Shown piece after piece: positions 35,568 to 44,352 of a DNA stretch of 64,000 bases. Below the pieces are notes generated by a model. It was given only the letters and a program-made list of their open reading frames with translations. It was not told the origin of the DNA and searched no databases. Where the stretch lies: NCBI GenBank assembly GCA_041396705.1, contig JAWKYB010000003.1, positions 186,001 through 250,000 of the forward strand, read 5' to 3'. Made by a program: the position numbers and the translations under genes. The DNA comes from Alphaproteobacteria bacterium (GTDB taxonomy: Bacteria > Pseudomonadota > Alphaproteobacteria > CALKHQ01). Within the stretch, counting starts at the first letter, position 1; the number at the start of each line of letters is the position of its first letter.

Positions 35568-36098
35568 TCAGCTGTGCGGGGCGGCGGAGATGTCGAACTG
35601 CGGCACGGCGGTGGTGGCCGCCGGATCGCGCTCGATATCCGACCAGTTGACCTCCGACTGCTGGATGTTGCCGGAGATGTCCTCGTTCCAGAACTCGACC
35701 ACCTGCGGGGTGATGTTCAGGTAGAGGCGACCGTCGACGATGCGCCACAGCGACGGGTTGGCCGGTACCTTGCCGCCCTGTGCCACGCCATAGGCGCAAT
35801 GGCCGTCATAGGCCGGCGCGAAGGCGGCCGGATCGGCGGCGAAGCGGTCGCGGTTCTCGGCGCTGGCGAACGCCCAGGTGGCGCCGTTGTACTCCGCGGT
35901 GAAGGCCTTGCTGCCGGCCACCGGCGCCGGCTGCTGCTGGCCGACCGCCGCCTGGTCGAGGTCGAAATAGGCGACGACGTCGTAGCCGCTGACGGCAAAG
36001 CCGGTCTCGTCGACATATTGCTCGCCGGCCAGCGCGGGGACCGAAATTGCGGCGGACAGGCCGAGGGCGACGATGGCGGACGGGATGGAGCGGGTCAT
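35568..36098 (-). CDS. Secreted YHS domain protein
   Basis: Predicted periplasmic protein of 176 residues. A signal peptide (SAIVALGLSAAISVPALAG) precedes a YHS-type domain: GYDVVAYFD, a basic middle segment, TWAFASAENRDRFAADP and YDGHCAYGVAQG with the conserved Cys. YHS domains are often associated with metal handling, but the role here is unknown. The ATG at 36098 follows a strong GGAGGTTCC. It converges with puuD and is divergent from the ThDP enzyme. Confidence 0.85.
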   Translation of the reverse strand: MTRSIPSAIVALGLSAAISVPALAGEQYVDETGFAVSGYDVVAYFDLDQAAVGQQQPAPVAGSKAFTAEYNGATWAFASAENRDRFAADPAAFAPAYDGHCAYGVAQGGKVPANPSLWRIVDGRLYLNITPQVVEFWNEDISGNIQQSEVNWSDIERDPAATTAVPQFDISAAPHS

Positions 36099-36349
36099 CG
36101 GTGGAACCTCCTTATCGCTCGGGTTATGTCGCTCATATGTCCGCCGGCCGCGGCCCGACAAATCACCGGCCATCAAGCTCGCGTGCGTCGTTCGTGACGT
36201 CCGCCGGCCGCGTTGACATCGGCCCGGCCGCGGCCTACTCAGCCACCCGTCCGCCAACGCACACGTGAGAATCCGTGTCTGGCACAGGCGCGTTTCCCGC
36301 GATCTATCGCTCCGATGTCCCAGCGCCGACGCCCGGAGAGCCACCGACG

Positions 36350-37966
36350 ATGCCGCAACCGCTGCGCAATGCCGACCTGATCGCCCGGCGCCTCGCCGCC
36401 GCCGGCTGCCGGCACGCCTTCGGCATTCCCGGCGGCGAGGTGCTGACGCTGTGCGACGCCCTGGCCGCGGCCGGGCTGCGCGTCGTGCTGGTCAAGCACG
36501 AGAATGCCGGCGGCTTCATAGGCGAGGGCGTGCAGCACATGACCGGCGCGCCGGCGGTGCTGTTCGCCACCCTCGGCCCCGGCGTCGCCAATGCGGTCAA
36601 CGTCGTCGCCAATGCCTGGCAGGACCGCGTGCCGATGCTGTTCCTGACCGGCTGCGTCGACCCCGCCGACGCCGCCACCTATACCCACCAGGTGTTCGAC
36701 CACAGCGCGCTGCTGCGCCCGATCACCAAGGCCAGCCTGACAGCGGTTGACGGCGCGGTCGGCGCGATCGTCGACAAGGCCATCGCCATCGCCACCGACG
36801 GCCAGCCCGGCCCGGTGCACCTCGACGTGCCGATCGGCGTCGCCCAGGCCGCGGCGGGTCCCGAGCCGGCGCCGCGGCCCGCGCCCGCCGCGGTCGGCCC
36901 GGCGCCCGGCGCGGCACTGGAACAGGCCCGGGCCTGGTTTCGCGACAGCCGGCGGCCGCTGCTGATCGCCGGGGTCGACGCGCTCAACGACGGCTCGGCC
37001 GCGGCCGTCGCCGGCTTCGCCCGGCGCCACGCGGTGCCGCTGATCACCACCTACAAGGCCAAGGGCATGCTCGACGAGGCCGACCCGCTGGCCCTCGGCG
37101 GCGCCGGGTTGTCGCCGAAGGCGGATGCGCTGCTGCTGCCCTTCGTCGCCGACAGCGACCTGATCGTGCTCGCCGGCTACGACCCGATCGAGATGCGGGC
37201 CGGCTGGCGCGCGCCGTTCCCGGCCGACGCCCGCATCGTCGAGTTCGCCGCGGTGCCGAACACCCACGGCATGCACCGCGCCGGGATCGCCTTCGCCTGC
37301 AACGTCGCCGCCGGCCTCGAAGCGCTGGCGGCCGCCGGCGGCCGCGCCGACGCGTCGGTCCGGCCCGATGCCGCGCCGCTGCGCCGGAAGCTGGCCGACG
37401 CCTTCGCCGTGCCGCAGCGCTGGGGCCCGCACCAGGTGTTCGCCACCGCGCGCGCCAGCCTGCCGGCCGACACGGTCGCCACTGCCGACAGCGGCGCGCA
37501 CCGCATCCTGCTCAGCCAGATGTGGCGCTGCCCGGCGCCGCGCACGCTGCTGCAGTCGAGCGCGCTGTGCACCATGGGTTGTGCCGTGCCGCTGGCCATC
37601 GGCGCCAAGCTGGCCGCGCCGGACCGGCCGGCGGTCGCCTTCGTCGGCGACGCCGGGCTGGAGATGGTGCTGGGCGAGCTCGCCACCGCGCGCGACCTGA
37701 AGCTGCCGGTGATCGTGATCGTGCTGGCCGACCGCTCGCTGGCGATGATCGCACTGAAGCAACGGCGCAGCGGCTTCGCCGACCTGGCCGTCGACTTCGG
37801 CGCCACCGACTTCGCCGCGGTCGCCGGCGCGCTGGGCGGCCATGGCGCCCGGGTGGCGGATGCCGGCGCGCTGGCGCGCGAAATCGATGCCGCGCTCGGC
37901 CGCCGCGACCGTTTCACCGTGATCGCCTGCGACATCGACGGACGCGACTATGACGACGCCTTCTAG
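36350..37966 (+). CDS. Thiamine diphosphate-dependent enzyme of unknown substrate
   Basis: ThDP enzyme of 538 residues in the acetolactate synthase/benzoylformate decarboxylase superfamily. Glu51 (KHENAGGF) is the expected activating glutamate. The metal site reads GDAGLEMVLGELATA, and where most relatives have Asn-Asn this protein has LADRSLAMI, an altered metal-coordinating segment. The central domain is short and lacks obvious FAD-binding features. The last 17 bases overlap the opgC start, an unusual pairing. Phosphonopyruvate or sulfopyruvate decarboxylase-like activity is possible but unproven. A TTGACA at 36213 lies in the 251-base divergent upstream region. Confidence 0.75.
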   Translation: MPQPLRNADLIARRLAAAGCRHAFGIPGGEVLTLCDALAAAGLRVVLVKHENAGGFIGEGVQHMTGAPAVLFATLGPGVANAVNVVANAWQDRVPMLFLTGCVDPADAATYTHQVFDHSALLRPITKASLTAVDGAVGAIVDKAIAIATDGQPGPVHLDVPIGVAQAAAGPEPAPRPAPAAVGPAPGAALEQARAWFRDSRRPLLIAGVDALNDGSAAAVAGFARRHAVPLITTYKAKGMLDEADPLALGGAGLSPKADALLLPFVADSDLIVLAGYDPIEMRAGWRAPFPADARIVEFAAVPNTHGMHRAGIAFACNVAAGLEALAAAGGRADASVRPDAAPLRRKLADAFAVPQRWGPHQVFATARASLPADTVATADSGAHRILLSQMWRCPAPRTLLQSSALCTMGCAVPLAIGAKLAAPDRPAVAFVGDAGLEMVLGELATARDLKLPVIVIVLADRSLAMIALKQRRSGFADLAVDFGATDFAAVAGALGGHGARVADAGALAREIDAALGRRDRFTVIACDIDGRDYDDAF

Positions 37967-39269
37967 GCCGACCGCCAGGGGCCACGTCGCCCACGCCCCG
38001 GTACACGCACTGCAGGGGCGCGACCCGCGGGTAGATTTCTTCCGCGGGCTGGCCTTCGTCATCATCCTGATCGCCCACATCCCGGCCAACGAGGTCGCGC
38101 GCATCATCCCGGCCCGCTGGGGCCTGTCCGACGCGACCGAGATGTTCGTGTTCATGTCCGGCTATGCCGCTGGCATCGCCTTCGGCGGCGTCTACCTCAA
38201 GGTCAGCTGGACACTGGGCACGGCGCGGACCCTGTTCCGCACCTGGCAGGTCTATGTCGGCCACCTGCTGCTGTTCTTCTTCCTGGCCATGCTGCTGGCC
38301 GCGGCCAACAAGCTGTTCGACACCCGCGACTATGTCGGCTTCCTCAACCTCGGCTACTTCTTCGAGCACGGCACCGACGCGATCGTCGGCCTGTTCACGC
38401 TGCATTACGTGCCGAACTATTTCGACATCCTGCCGATGTACATCGTCATCCTGCTGCTGATGCCGGTGTTCATGGGGCTGGGTCGCATCCACCCCTGGCT
38501 GGCGCTCGGTTTCTGCGTGGCGCTGTATGCCTACAACTGGGTGACCGCGATCGGCGACCTGCCCGGCGAGATCCAGCCGCCGGCCGAGGTCCGGCCGGAA
38601 TCGGACCGGCGGTGGTTCTTCAACCCGTTCGGCTGGCAGCTGATCTTCTTCACCGGCTTCGCGCTGGCGATCGGCTGGCTCAAGCCGCCGCGCTTCTCAT
38701 GGCCGCTGATGGGCGTGGCCATCGCCTATGTGCTGCTGTGCATTCCGCTCGGCCACTGGCAGTGGCGCAACGCGCTGATCGAGGACTGGCCGGCATTCGG
38801 CAGCTTCTGGGACCTGTTCTACGCCAAGTCGGTCGACGACCAGCCGGCCTTCGCCAAGACCAACCTGTGGATCGCACGCTACGCCCACTTCCTGGCGCTG
38901 GCCTACATCACCGTCACCGTGCTGCACGGACGCGAGCACAAGCTGAAGACCGGGCTCGGCGCGATGATCTCGCAGTGCGGCCGTCAGTCGCTGCCGGTGT
39001 TCCTGTTCGGCATGGTGTTCTCGCAGCTGGCCGGCATCATGCTCGACCAGATCAACACCAATCACTGGGACATCCCGACCTGGCAGGTGGTGCTGGTCAA
39101 CCTGTTCTGGATCGGGATGCTGGTCGGTCTGGCCTATCTGCTCGGCTGGCTGCAGAAATCGCCGTGGAAGGCGGTGAAGCGCCAGCCGGCGCCGCAGCAT
39201 GCCCCGGCGCATGCGGCAGCGCCCGCGCCGGCCACGCCGCCGGAACGGGCGCCGAGCCCCGCCGAGTAG
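37950..39269 (+). CDS. opgC: OpgC family membrane acyltransferase
   Basis: Membrane protein of 439 residues with about ten helices. OpgC proteins add succinyl groups to osmoregulated periplasmic glucans at the inner membrane. The family pattern is clear: GRDPRVDFFRGLAFVIILI at the start, LTLHYVPNYFDILPMYIVIL in the middle and NPFGWQLIFFTGFALAIGW. The C-terminus is an Ala/Pro-rich tail. No glucan synthesis genes (opgG, opgH, ndvA, ndvB) are in the window. The ATG lies 17 bases inside the upstream ThDP gene. Confidence 0.88.
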   Translation: MTTPSRPTARGHVAHAPVHALQGRDPRVDFFRGLAFVIILIAHIPANEVARIIPARWGLSDATEMFVFMSGYAAGIAFGGVYLKVSWTLGTARTLFRTWQVYVGHLLLFFFLAMLLAAANKLFDTRDYVGFLNLGYFFEHGTDAIVGLFTLHYVPNYFDILPMYIVILLLMPVFMGLGRIHPWLALGFCVALYAYNWVTAIGDLPGEIQPPAEVRPESDRRWFFNPFGWQLIFFTGFALAIGWLKPPRFSWPLMGVAIAYVLLCIPLGHWQWRNALIEDWPAFGSFWDLFYAKSVDDQPAFAKTNLWIARYAHFLALAYITVTVLHGREHKLKTGLGAMISQCGRQSLPVFLFGMVFSQLAGIMLDQINTNHWDIPTWQVVLVNLFWIGMLVGLAYLLGWLQKSPWKAVKRQPAPQHAPAHAAAPAPATPPERAPSPAE

Positions 39270-39274
39270 CCGGC

Positions 39275-39751
39275 TCAGTCGGTCGCGGCGGCGTCGGCGG
39301 CGATCGCGGCCAGAATCGCGTCGAGTTCGCCGGCCATGCTGTCCAGCGCGGCGCTGCCATAGGGCGCGAACACGGCCGAGGGCTGGCGGTAGGTGATGCG
39401 CGCGGTGCCGTCGGCATTCTCGGTCAGGTAATAGCGCAGCGGCGCCTCGATGCCGGCGGGAATGCTGGCCTCGAGCATGCGCACGGCGAAGTCGTTGCGA
39501 TAGGTCTCGATCACCGCATTGCCCGGAATCTCGATGCCGCGCCCGGCGGCGCCGCGGCTGGCGCTCGGCTTGGCCAGCACCAGCATCTCGTGCGCCTCGA
39601 TCGCCGCGACCATACGGTCGTAGAGGGCATCGAAGCCGTGCGGCGTCTCGATCTCGACGATTCCCGGATAGGGATAGTCGGCCGGGTCGGCCTGGGCCGC
39701 TCCGCCGACGGCAATGGACAGGCCGATGGCGGCCAGCATGGCGCGGGTCAT
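39275..39751 (-). CDS. Secreted DUF302 domain protein
   Basis: Predicted periplasmic protein of 158 residues. A signal peptide (MLAAIGLSIAVGGAAQAD) precedes a DUF302 domain: HGFDALYDRMVAAIEAHEM, the basic-hydrophobic middle and a C-terminal TYRQPSAVFAPYG. DUF302 proteins bind or sense small ligands or metals in a few cases, but function is generally unknown. It ends 5 bases after the opgC stop on the opposite strand. Confidence 0.82.
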   Translation of the reverse strand: MTRAMLAAIGLSIAVGGAAQADPADYPYPGIVEIETPHGFDALYDRMVAAIEAHEMLVLAKPSASRGAAGRGIEIPGNAVIETYRNDFAVRMLEASIPAGIEAPLRYYLTENADGTARITYRQPSAVFAPYGSAALDSMAGELDAILAAIAADAAATD

Positions 39752-39799
39752 GATTTCCTCCCTTGCTTGTTCGGGCCGCCTGCGCGGCCGGGTCGCCGC

Positions 39800-41185
39800 C
39801 TATTCGGCGGCGTGCGGCACGGTCCGTCCGGGGAAGGCCGCGTCGCCCGCGGCGTCCTGCAGGCGCGCCAGGCGGCCGAGCGCCCAGGCGTTGACCGGCC
39901 GGCGCGCCAGCCGCACCTGCAGCAGGCGTCGGCAGAGCTCGTCGGCGCCGGCGGCGGCCGTGCGGTCGATGAGCTGGCGCACGAACACGTCGCGCTGGGC
40001 ATGGCTGCCGCCCAGCATCGGCAGGGCGTCCAACGTCGCCGCCAGCGCCCGCGCCGTGCCAAGGTCGGCCGGGTTGCGCGCCCCGGCACAATAGGCTTGC
40101 CCATAGGGCAGGGCGGCGGAAGCGAAGACCGGCGCCTGGTCGCCGGCGGCCCGGGTCGCCCGCTGCATGGCGGCGATCATGCGGTCCGCCTCCGGCCAGC
40201 GGTCGTTGGCGACCAGCGCCATCAGGTAGTGCAGGGCGGCGAAGCCGAGGGTGGTGTCCTCAGCCCGGCGCACGCACTTCTCGACCAGCTCGTCCCAGCG
40301 ATGGCCGACGTCGACACCCTCGGCCTGCAGCCGCACCAGCAGCGAGATGCCGTTGGTCAGGTCGCGGAAATCGTCGGTCCGGTTGGCCCGCACCTTCTCG
40401 TCATAGACCGAAAGAACGCCGTCGAACTCATTGAAATCAAGCAGGAACAAAGCCCTGTGCCAGGCGATGTGATAGGCGAGGTTGCCGGTGCCGGCGATGT
40501 CGGCCGCGCCGCTGTCGAGCCAGTCCAAGCCGCCGCGCGCATCGTCGCGCGCCTCGTAGACATGGGCGACCGCGTGGAAGGCCCAGGCGTCGTCGTGGGC
40601 GAGGTCCAGCGCATGGCAGCCGATGCGTTCGGCATCGGCCAGGTCGCCGGTCTCCTCCAGCCCGAAGGCATGGCAGCCGTTCAGATAGCCGGCGCCCGGC
40701 ACGTCGTCGGTCCAGGCCGGCAGCAACGCCGTGGTCGAGCGGCGCATGCCGGCGGGGTCGCCGATCATGAAGCGGATGCCGTGGACCAGCTTGGCGGCAT
40801 AGCCGTCCAGCGGCCACCGGTCGAGCGCGTCGGCCAGCCGGTTGGCGGCGCTGGCGAACCAGCCGTCGCAGAAGATGGCCAGCGCCTCGACGTAGATCCG
40901 CTCGCGCGCGGTGCCGCCGCGCTCGGCCAGCACCCGGCGCGCGACGGCAAGCGATTCGCGGGCGGCGCCTCGCAGCTCCTGCCGGCCGAGGATCAGCGCG
41001 CAGAATCCACGCGCGCAGTGGCCGAGCAGCAGGTCGGGGTCGGCGTCGGTCACCGTCTTCAGCCGCGGCGCCGCGTCGGCGCCATGGGCCATGAAGCGGG
41101 TGACGAAAGCGTCGTAGCTGCGCACCGCTTCGGCATTGGCGGCGGTCATCGCCAGGCCGCGGCTGTCGTGGAAAATCTCGCTCAA
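39800..41185 (-). CDS. Tetratricopeptide repeat protein (TTC38-like)
   Basis: Cytoplasmic helical repeat protein of 461 residues with no signal peptide. Repeated helix pairs such as ADAERIGCHALDLAHDDAWA and HAVAHVYEARDDARGGLDWL match the TTC38 family of TPR proteins, whose members are found in bacteria and animals with unknown roles. The His and Trp/Tyr-rich core (AYHIAWHRALF) is conserved in that family. The gene stands alone on the minus strand, divergent from the YeeE transporter across 241 bases with no evident genes. Confidence 0.8.
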   Translation of the reverse strand: MSEIFHDSRGLAMTAANAEAVRSYDAFVTRFMAHGADAAPRLKTVTDADPDLLLGHCARGFCALILGRQELRGAARESLAVARRVLAERGGTARERIYVEALAIFCDGWFASAANRLADALDRWPLDGYAAKLVHGIRFMIGDPAGMRRSTTALLPAWTDDVPGAGYLNGCHAFGLEETGDLADAERIGCHALDLAHDDAWAFHAVAHVYEARDDARGGLDWLDSGAADIAGTGNLAYHIAWHRALFLLDFNEFDGVLSVYDEKVRANRTDDFRDLTNGISLLVRLQAEGVDVGHRWDELVEKCVRRAEDTTLGFAALHYLMALVANDRWPEADRMIAAMQRATRAAGDQAPVFASAALPYGQAYCAGARNPADLGTARALAATLDALPMLGGSHAQRDVFVRQLIDRTAAAGADELCRRLLQVRLARRPVNAWALGRLARLQDAAGDAAFPGRTVPHAAE

Positions 41186-41426
41186 CGTCCTGCCATCCCG
41201 TCCTTGCCCTGGCGGTCGCGCCCGCGCACCGGCCGCCCCCTATGGCCCGGCGGCCGGGCCAATGCCAGTTAAGCCCGCGTAAAGCGCTGAATGGAAAGCA
41301 ACAGTTGTCACACCGCCGTGACGACAAAGTGACGCCTGCGGGCGCGATCTGACGCGGTCTGGCCATGGGCGGCAGGGCAAGCAAGTGCTATGCCTGACGC
41401 GCGGATACGGATGACGACGGGTCGGC

Positions 41427-42629
41427 ATGTCGACTGCGACGGAGAATATCGGCCGCGCGCCGGGCCTGCTTGCCGGCCTGCCGGCGGCGAGCCTGGCGGC
41501 GGCGGCAGTCGGCGCCGCGCTGCTGGCCGGCGGCGCGCTGGCGCTGGACCAGGCCTATGACTGGCGCCGCGCGGCGCAGCTCGCATTGGGTGCCGCGCTG
41601 GGCCTGACCCTGTACCACGCCGCCTTCGGCTTCACCGCGGCGTGGCGCCGTTTCATCGTCGAGCGGCGCGGCGACGGCCTGCGGGCGCAGATGCTGATGC
41701 TGGCCATCGCCGTGGCGCTGTTCTTCCCGGTGCTGGCCGAAGGCACGCTGTTCGGCCGCCAGGTCGGCGGCTTCGTCAACCCGGCCAGCACGGCGGTGAT
41801 GATCGGCGCCTTCGTGTTCGGCATCGGCATGCAGCTGGGCGGCGCCTGCGCCAGCGGCACGCTGTTCACCGCCGGCGGCGGCAACGCGCGCATGGTGGTG
41901 ACGCTGGCCTTCTTCATCGTCGGCTCCGTCGTCGCGACCGCACACCTGCCCTGGTGGCGGACCCTGCCGAGCCTGGGTCCGGTGTCGCTGCTGCGTGCGG
42001 CCGGCTGGCCGGCGGCGCTGGCGGCCAACCTGGCCGTCTTTGCCGCCATCGCCATTGTCACCCGGTGGCTGGAGAAGCGCCGCCACGGCAGCGTCGCGCG
42101 GCCGCCGCAGCCGGCGCGCCGGGGGCTCGGCCGGCTGCTGCAGGGGCCGTGGCCGCTGCTGCTGGGCGCGGTGCTGCTGGCGCTGCTCAATTTCGCCACC
42201 CTGGCGCTGACCGGCCGGCCCTGGGGCATCACCTCGGCCTTCGCGCTGTGGGGGGCGCAGCTGTTCGACGCCGTCGGCATCCCGGTGCGGGACTGGCCCT
42301 ACTGGGCGAACCAGGCCGGCCGCATCGACGCCGGACCGTTCGCCGACACCACCTCGGTGATGAACTTCGGCATCATCGTCGGCGCGTTCATGGCGGCGGG
42401 GCTGGCCGGGCGGTTCGCGCCCTCGCTGCGCATTCCCGCGCGCTCGCTCGCCGCGGCGGTGCTCGGCGGGCTGATGCTGGGCTACGGCGCACGGCTGGCC
42501 TATGGCTGCAACATCGGTGCCTATTTCAGCGGCCTCGCTTCCGGCAGCCTGCACGGCTGGGTCTGGCTGGTGGCGGCATTCGCCGGCAACGCCGTCGGCG
42601 TGCGCCTGCGCCCCTGGTTCCGGCTGTAG
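41427..42629 (+). CDS. YeeE/YedE family transporter (thiosulfate/sulfur-compound uptake)
   Basis: Inner-membrane protein of 400 residues with about nine to ten helices. It contains both halves of the YeeE/YedE (DUF395) family and the conserved Cys motifs GGACASGTLFTAG and YGCNIGAYFSG, which in TsuA bind and relay thiosulfate. Members also carry other sulfur or selenium compounds. No TusA-like gene is adjacent. It is followed 2 bases later by the acyl-CoA dehydrogenase gene, an unrelated-looking neighbour. Confidence 0.87.
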   Translation: MSTATENIGRAPGLLAGLPAASLAAAAVGAALLAGGALALDQAYDWRRAAQLALGAALGLTLYHAAFGFTAAWRRFIVERRGDGLRAQMLMLAIAVALFFPVLAEGTLFGRQVGGFVNPASTAVMIGAFVFGIGMQLGGACASGTLFTAGGGNARMVVTLAFFIVGSVVATAHLPWWRTLPSLGPVSLLRAAGWPAALAANLAVFAAIAIVTRWLEKRRHGSVARPPQPARRGLGRLLQGPWPLLLGAVLLALLNFATLALTGRPWGITSAFALWGAQLFDAVGIPVRDWPYWANQAGRIDAGPFADTTSVMNFGIIVGAFMAAGLAGRFAPSLRIPARSLAAAVLGGLMLGYGARLAYGCNIGAYFSGLASGSLHGWVWLVAAFAGNAVGVRLRPWFRL

Positions 42630-42631
42630 CG

Positions 42632-43771
42632 ATGGACTTCCGGCTCAGCGAGGAGCAGCGCGCGATCCGCACAATGGCGCGCGACTTCGCCGCCAACGAG
42701 ATGGCACCGCAGGCCGCGCGCTGGGACGCGGACGGCATCTTCCCGATCGCCACGCTGCGTGCCGCGGCCGGCCTCGGCATGGCCGGCATGTTCGTGCCGG
42801 AGGACGACGGCGGCAGCGGGCTGGCGCGGCTCGACGCCGCGCTGGTGTTCGAGGAGCTGGCCCGCGCCTGCCCGTCGACGGCGGCTTTCCTGTCGATCCA
42901 CAACATGGTCGGCTGGATGATCGCGACCTATGGCGACGCGGCACAGAAGGCCCGCCACCTGCCGGGCATGATGCGGCTGGACACCGTGGTCAGCTATTGC
43001 CTGACCGAGCCCGGCGCCGGATCGGACGCGGCGTCGTTGACCACCCGCGCCGTGCGCGACGGCGACGCCTATGTGCTCAACGGCGAAAAGTCTTTCATAT
43101 CAGGCGGATCGGTTGCCGATCTCTATGCGGTGATGGCGCGCACCGGCGGTGCCGGCGCCGACGGCATCTCCTGCATCCTGGTCGAGAAGCCGTCGCCCGG
43201 CCTCGGCTTCGGCAAACTGGAGAGGAAGCTGGGCTGGCACAGCCAGCCGACGGCCGCGGTGGTGCTCGCCGACTGCCGGGTGCCGGCGGCCAACCGGCTG
43301 GGCGCGGAGGGCGAGGGCTTCCGCATCGCCATGCGCGCACTCGACGGCGGGCGCGTCAACATCGCCGCCTGCTCGCTGGGCGGCGCCGCCGCCTGCCTGG
43401 ACCTCGCCCTCGACCACGCCCGCCAGCGCCGCCAGTTCGGCCGCCCGATCGCCGACTTCCAGGCGATCCAGTTCAAGCTGGCCGACATGGCGACCGAGCT
43501 GGAGGCCGCCCGGCTGATGGTGTGGCGCGCCGCCGCGGCGATCGACGCCGACGACCCCGAACGCAGCCGGCTCTGCGCCATGGCCAAGCGGCTGGCCACC
43601 GACCTGTGCTTCGGCATCTGCAACGCCGCGCTGCAAATCCACGGCGGCTACGGCTACCTGCAGGACTTCCCGATCGAGCGTTACGTCCGCGACCTGCGCG
43701 TCCACCAGATCCTGGAGGGCACCAACGAGATCATGCGGGTGATCGTCGCCCGCCGGCTGCTGCAGGACTGA
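42632..43771 (+). CDS. Acyl-CoA dehydrogenase (isobutyryl/short-chain type)
   Basis: FAD enzyme of 379 residues that oxidises an acyl-CoA to the 2-enoyl-CoA, passing electrons to ETF. It has YCLTEPGAGSDAAS, the FAD motif, QFGRPIADFQAIQFKLADM, IHGGYGYLQDFPIERY and the catalytic base in ILEGTNEIMR. The sequence is closest in feel to isobutyryl-CoA dehydrogenases of valine degradation, but other short or branched acyl-CoAs are possible. No other branched-chain degradation genes are adjacent. Confidence 0.9.
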   Translation: MDFRLSEEQRAIRTMARDFAANEMAPQAARWDADGIFPIATLRAAAGLGMAGMFVPEDDGGSGLARLDAALVFEELARACPSTAAFLSIHNMVGWMIATYGDAAQKARHLPGMMRLDTVVSYCLTEPGAGSDAASLTTRAVRDGDAYVLNGEKSFISGGSVADLYAVMARTGGAGADGISCILVEKPSPGLGFGKLERKLGWHSQPTAAVVLADCRVPAANRLGAEGEGFRIAMRALDGGRVNIAACSLGGAAACLDLALDHARQRRQFGRPIADFQAIQFKLADMATELEAARLMVWRAAAAIDADDPERSRLCAMAKRLATDLCFGICNAALQIHGGYGYLQDFPIERYVRDLRVHQILEGTNEIMRVIVARRLLQD

Positions 43772-43783
43772 GCGGCCCGGCGC

Positions 43784-44227
43784 TCAGGCCAGGCCGTAGG
43801 CGGCACGGATCGCCTTCGCCCAACGCGGCTTGGGATCGGGCAGCGCGAGATGCAGCAGGCAGAACCCGTCCCAGCCGGTCCTGTTGTCGCCCAGTGGCGG
43901 TGGCGGCGCCGTACGCCCGTGGCGGATGTCGTTGACCGCCGGTCTCGTCACCATGCATTCCCAACAGCAGGAAACGTAGCGGCTTTCTTCGGGCTCTTCC
44001 GGCCCTGCGTGGGACAGGTGGATCGCCATCGCCCAGCAGCGGGCGAACAGCGGCAGCATGAGATCGTCGCCCTCGTTGCCGTGGCCGTGGAAATAGCCGT
44101 GGCCGGGGTTCAGGCCCTCGAGCTGCTCCAGCGCCGGCGCGAAGAACATCGGCCGGCCGCAGACGCGGCAATGCCAGCCGTCGCCCTTCCACAGCGTGAT
44201 ACGTCCCAGTTCGCTCGGCCCCGCCAT
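43784..44227 (-). CDS. Hypothetical Cys/His-rich protein
   Basis: Protein of 147 residues that I do not recognise. It has a CRVCG knuckle near residue 20, a His/Gly-rich loop (GHGYFHGHGNEGDD) and a second CCWEC cluster, so it could bind zinc through C-x2-C pairs. The ATG at 44227 is chosen because GGGAGG lies 7 bases upstream. It is divergent from cofG across 125 bases, but nothing in the sequence ties it to F420. Confidence 0.65.
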   Translation of the reverse strand: MAGPSELGRITLWKGDGWHCRVCGRPMFFAPALEQLEGLNPGHGYFHGHGNEGDDLMLPLFARCWAMAIHLSHAGPEEPEESRYVSCCWECMVTRPAVNDIRHGRTAPPPPLGDNRTGWDGFCLLHLALPDPKPRWAKAIRAAYGLA

Positions 44228-44352
44228 CTTCGCGCCTCCCATCTCCCGCCGCGATCGCGGCGCCGGTGTCATAGCACGCCGGCCGCCGCAAACGCCCGCA
44301 ACGGCACAGATTCCCGATTGTCGGCCAATCCCGGATCGCCTAGCTTTCGGCG

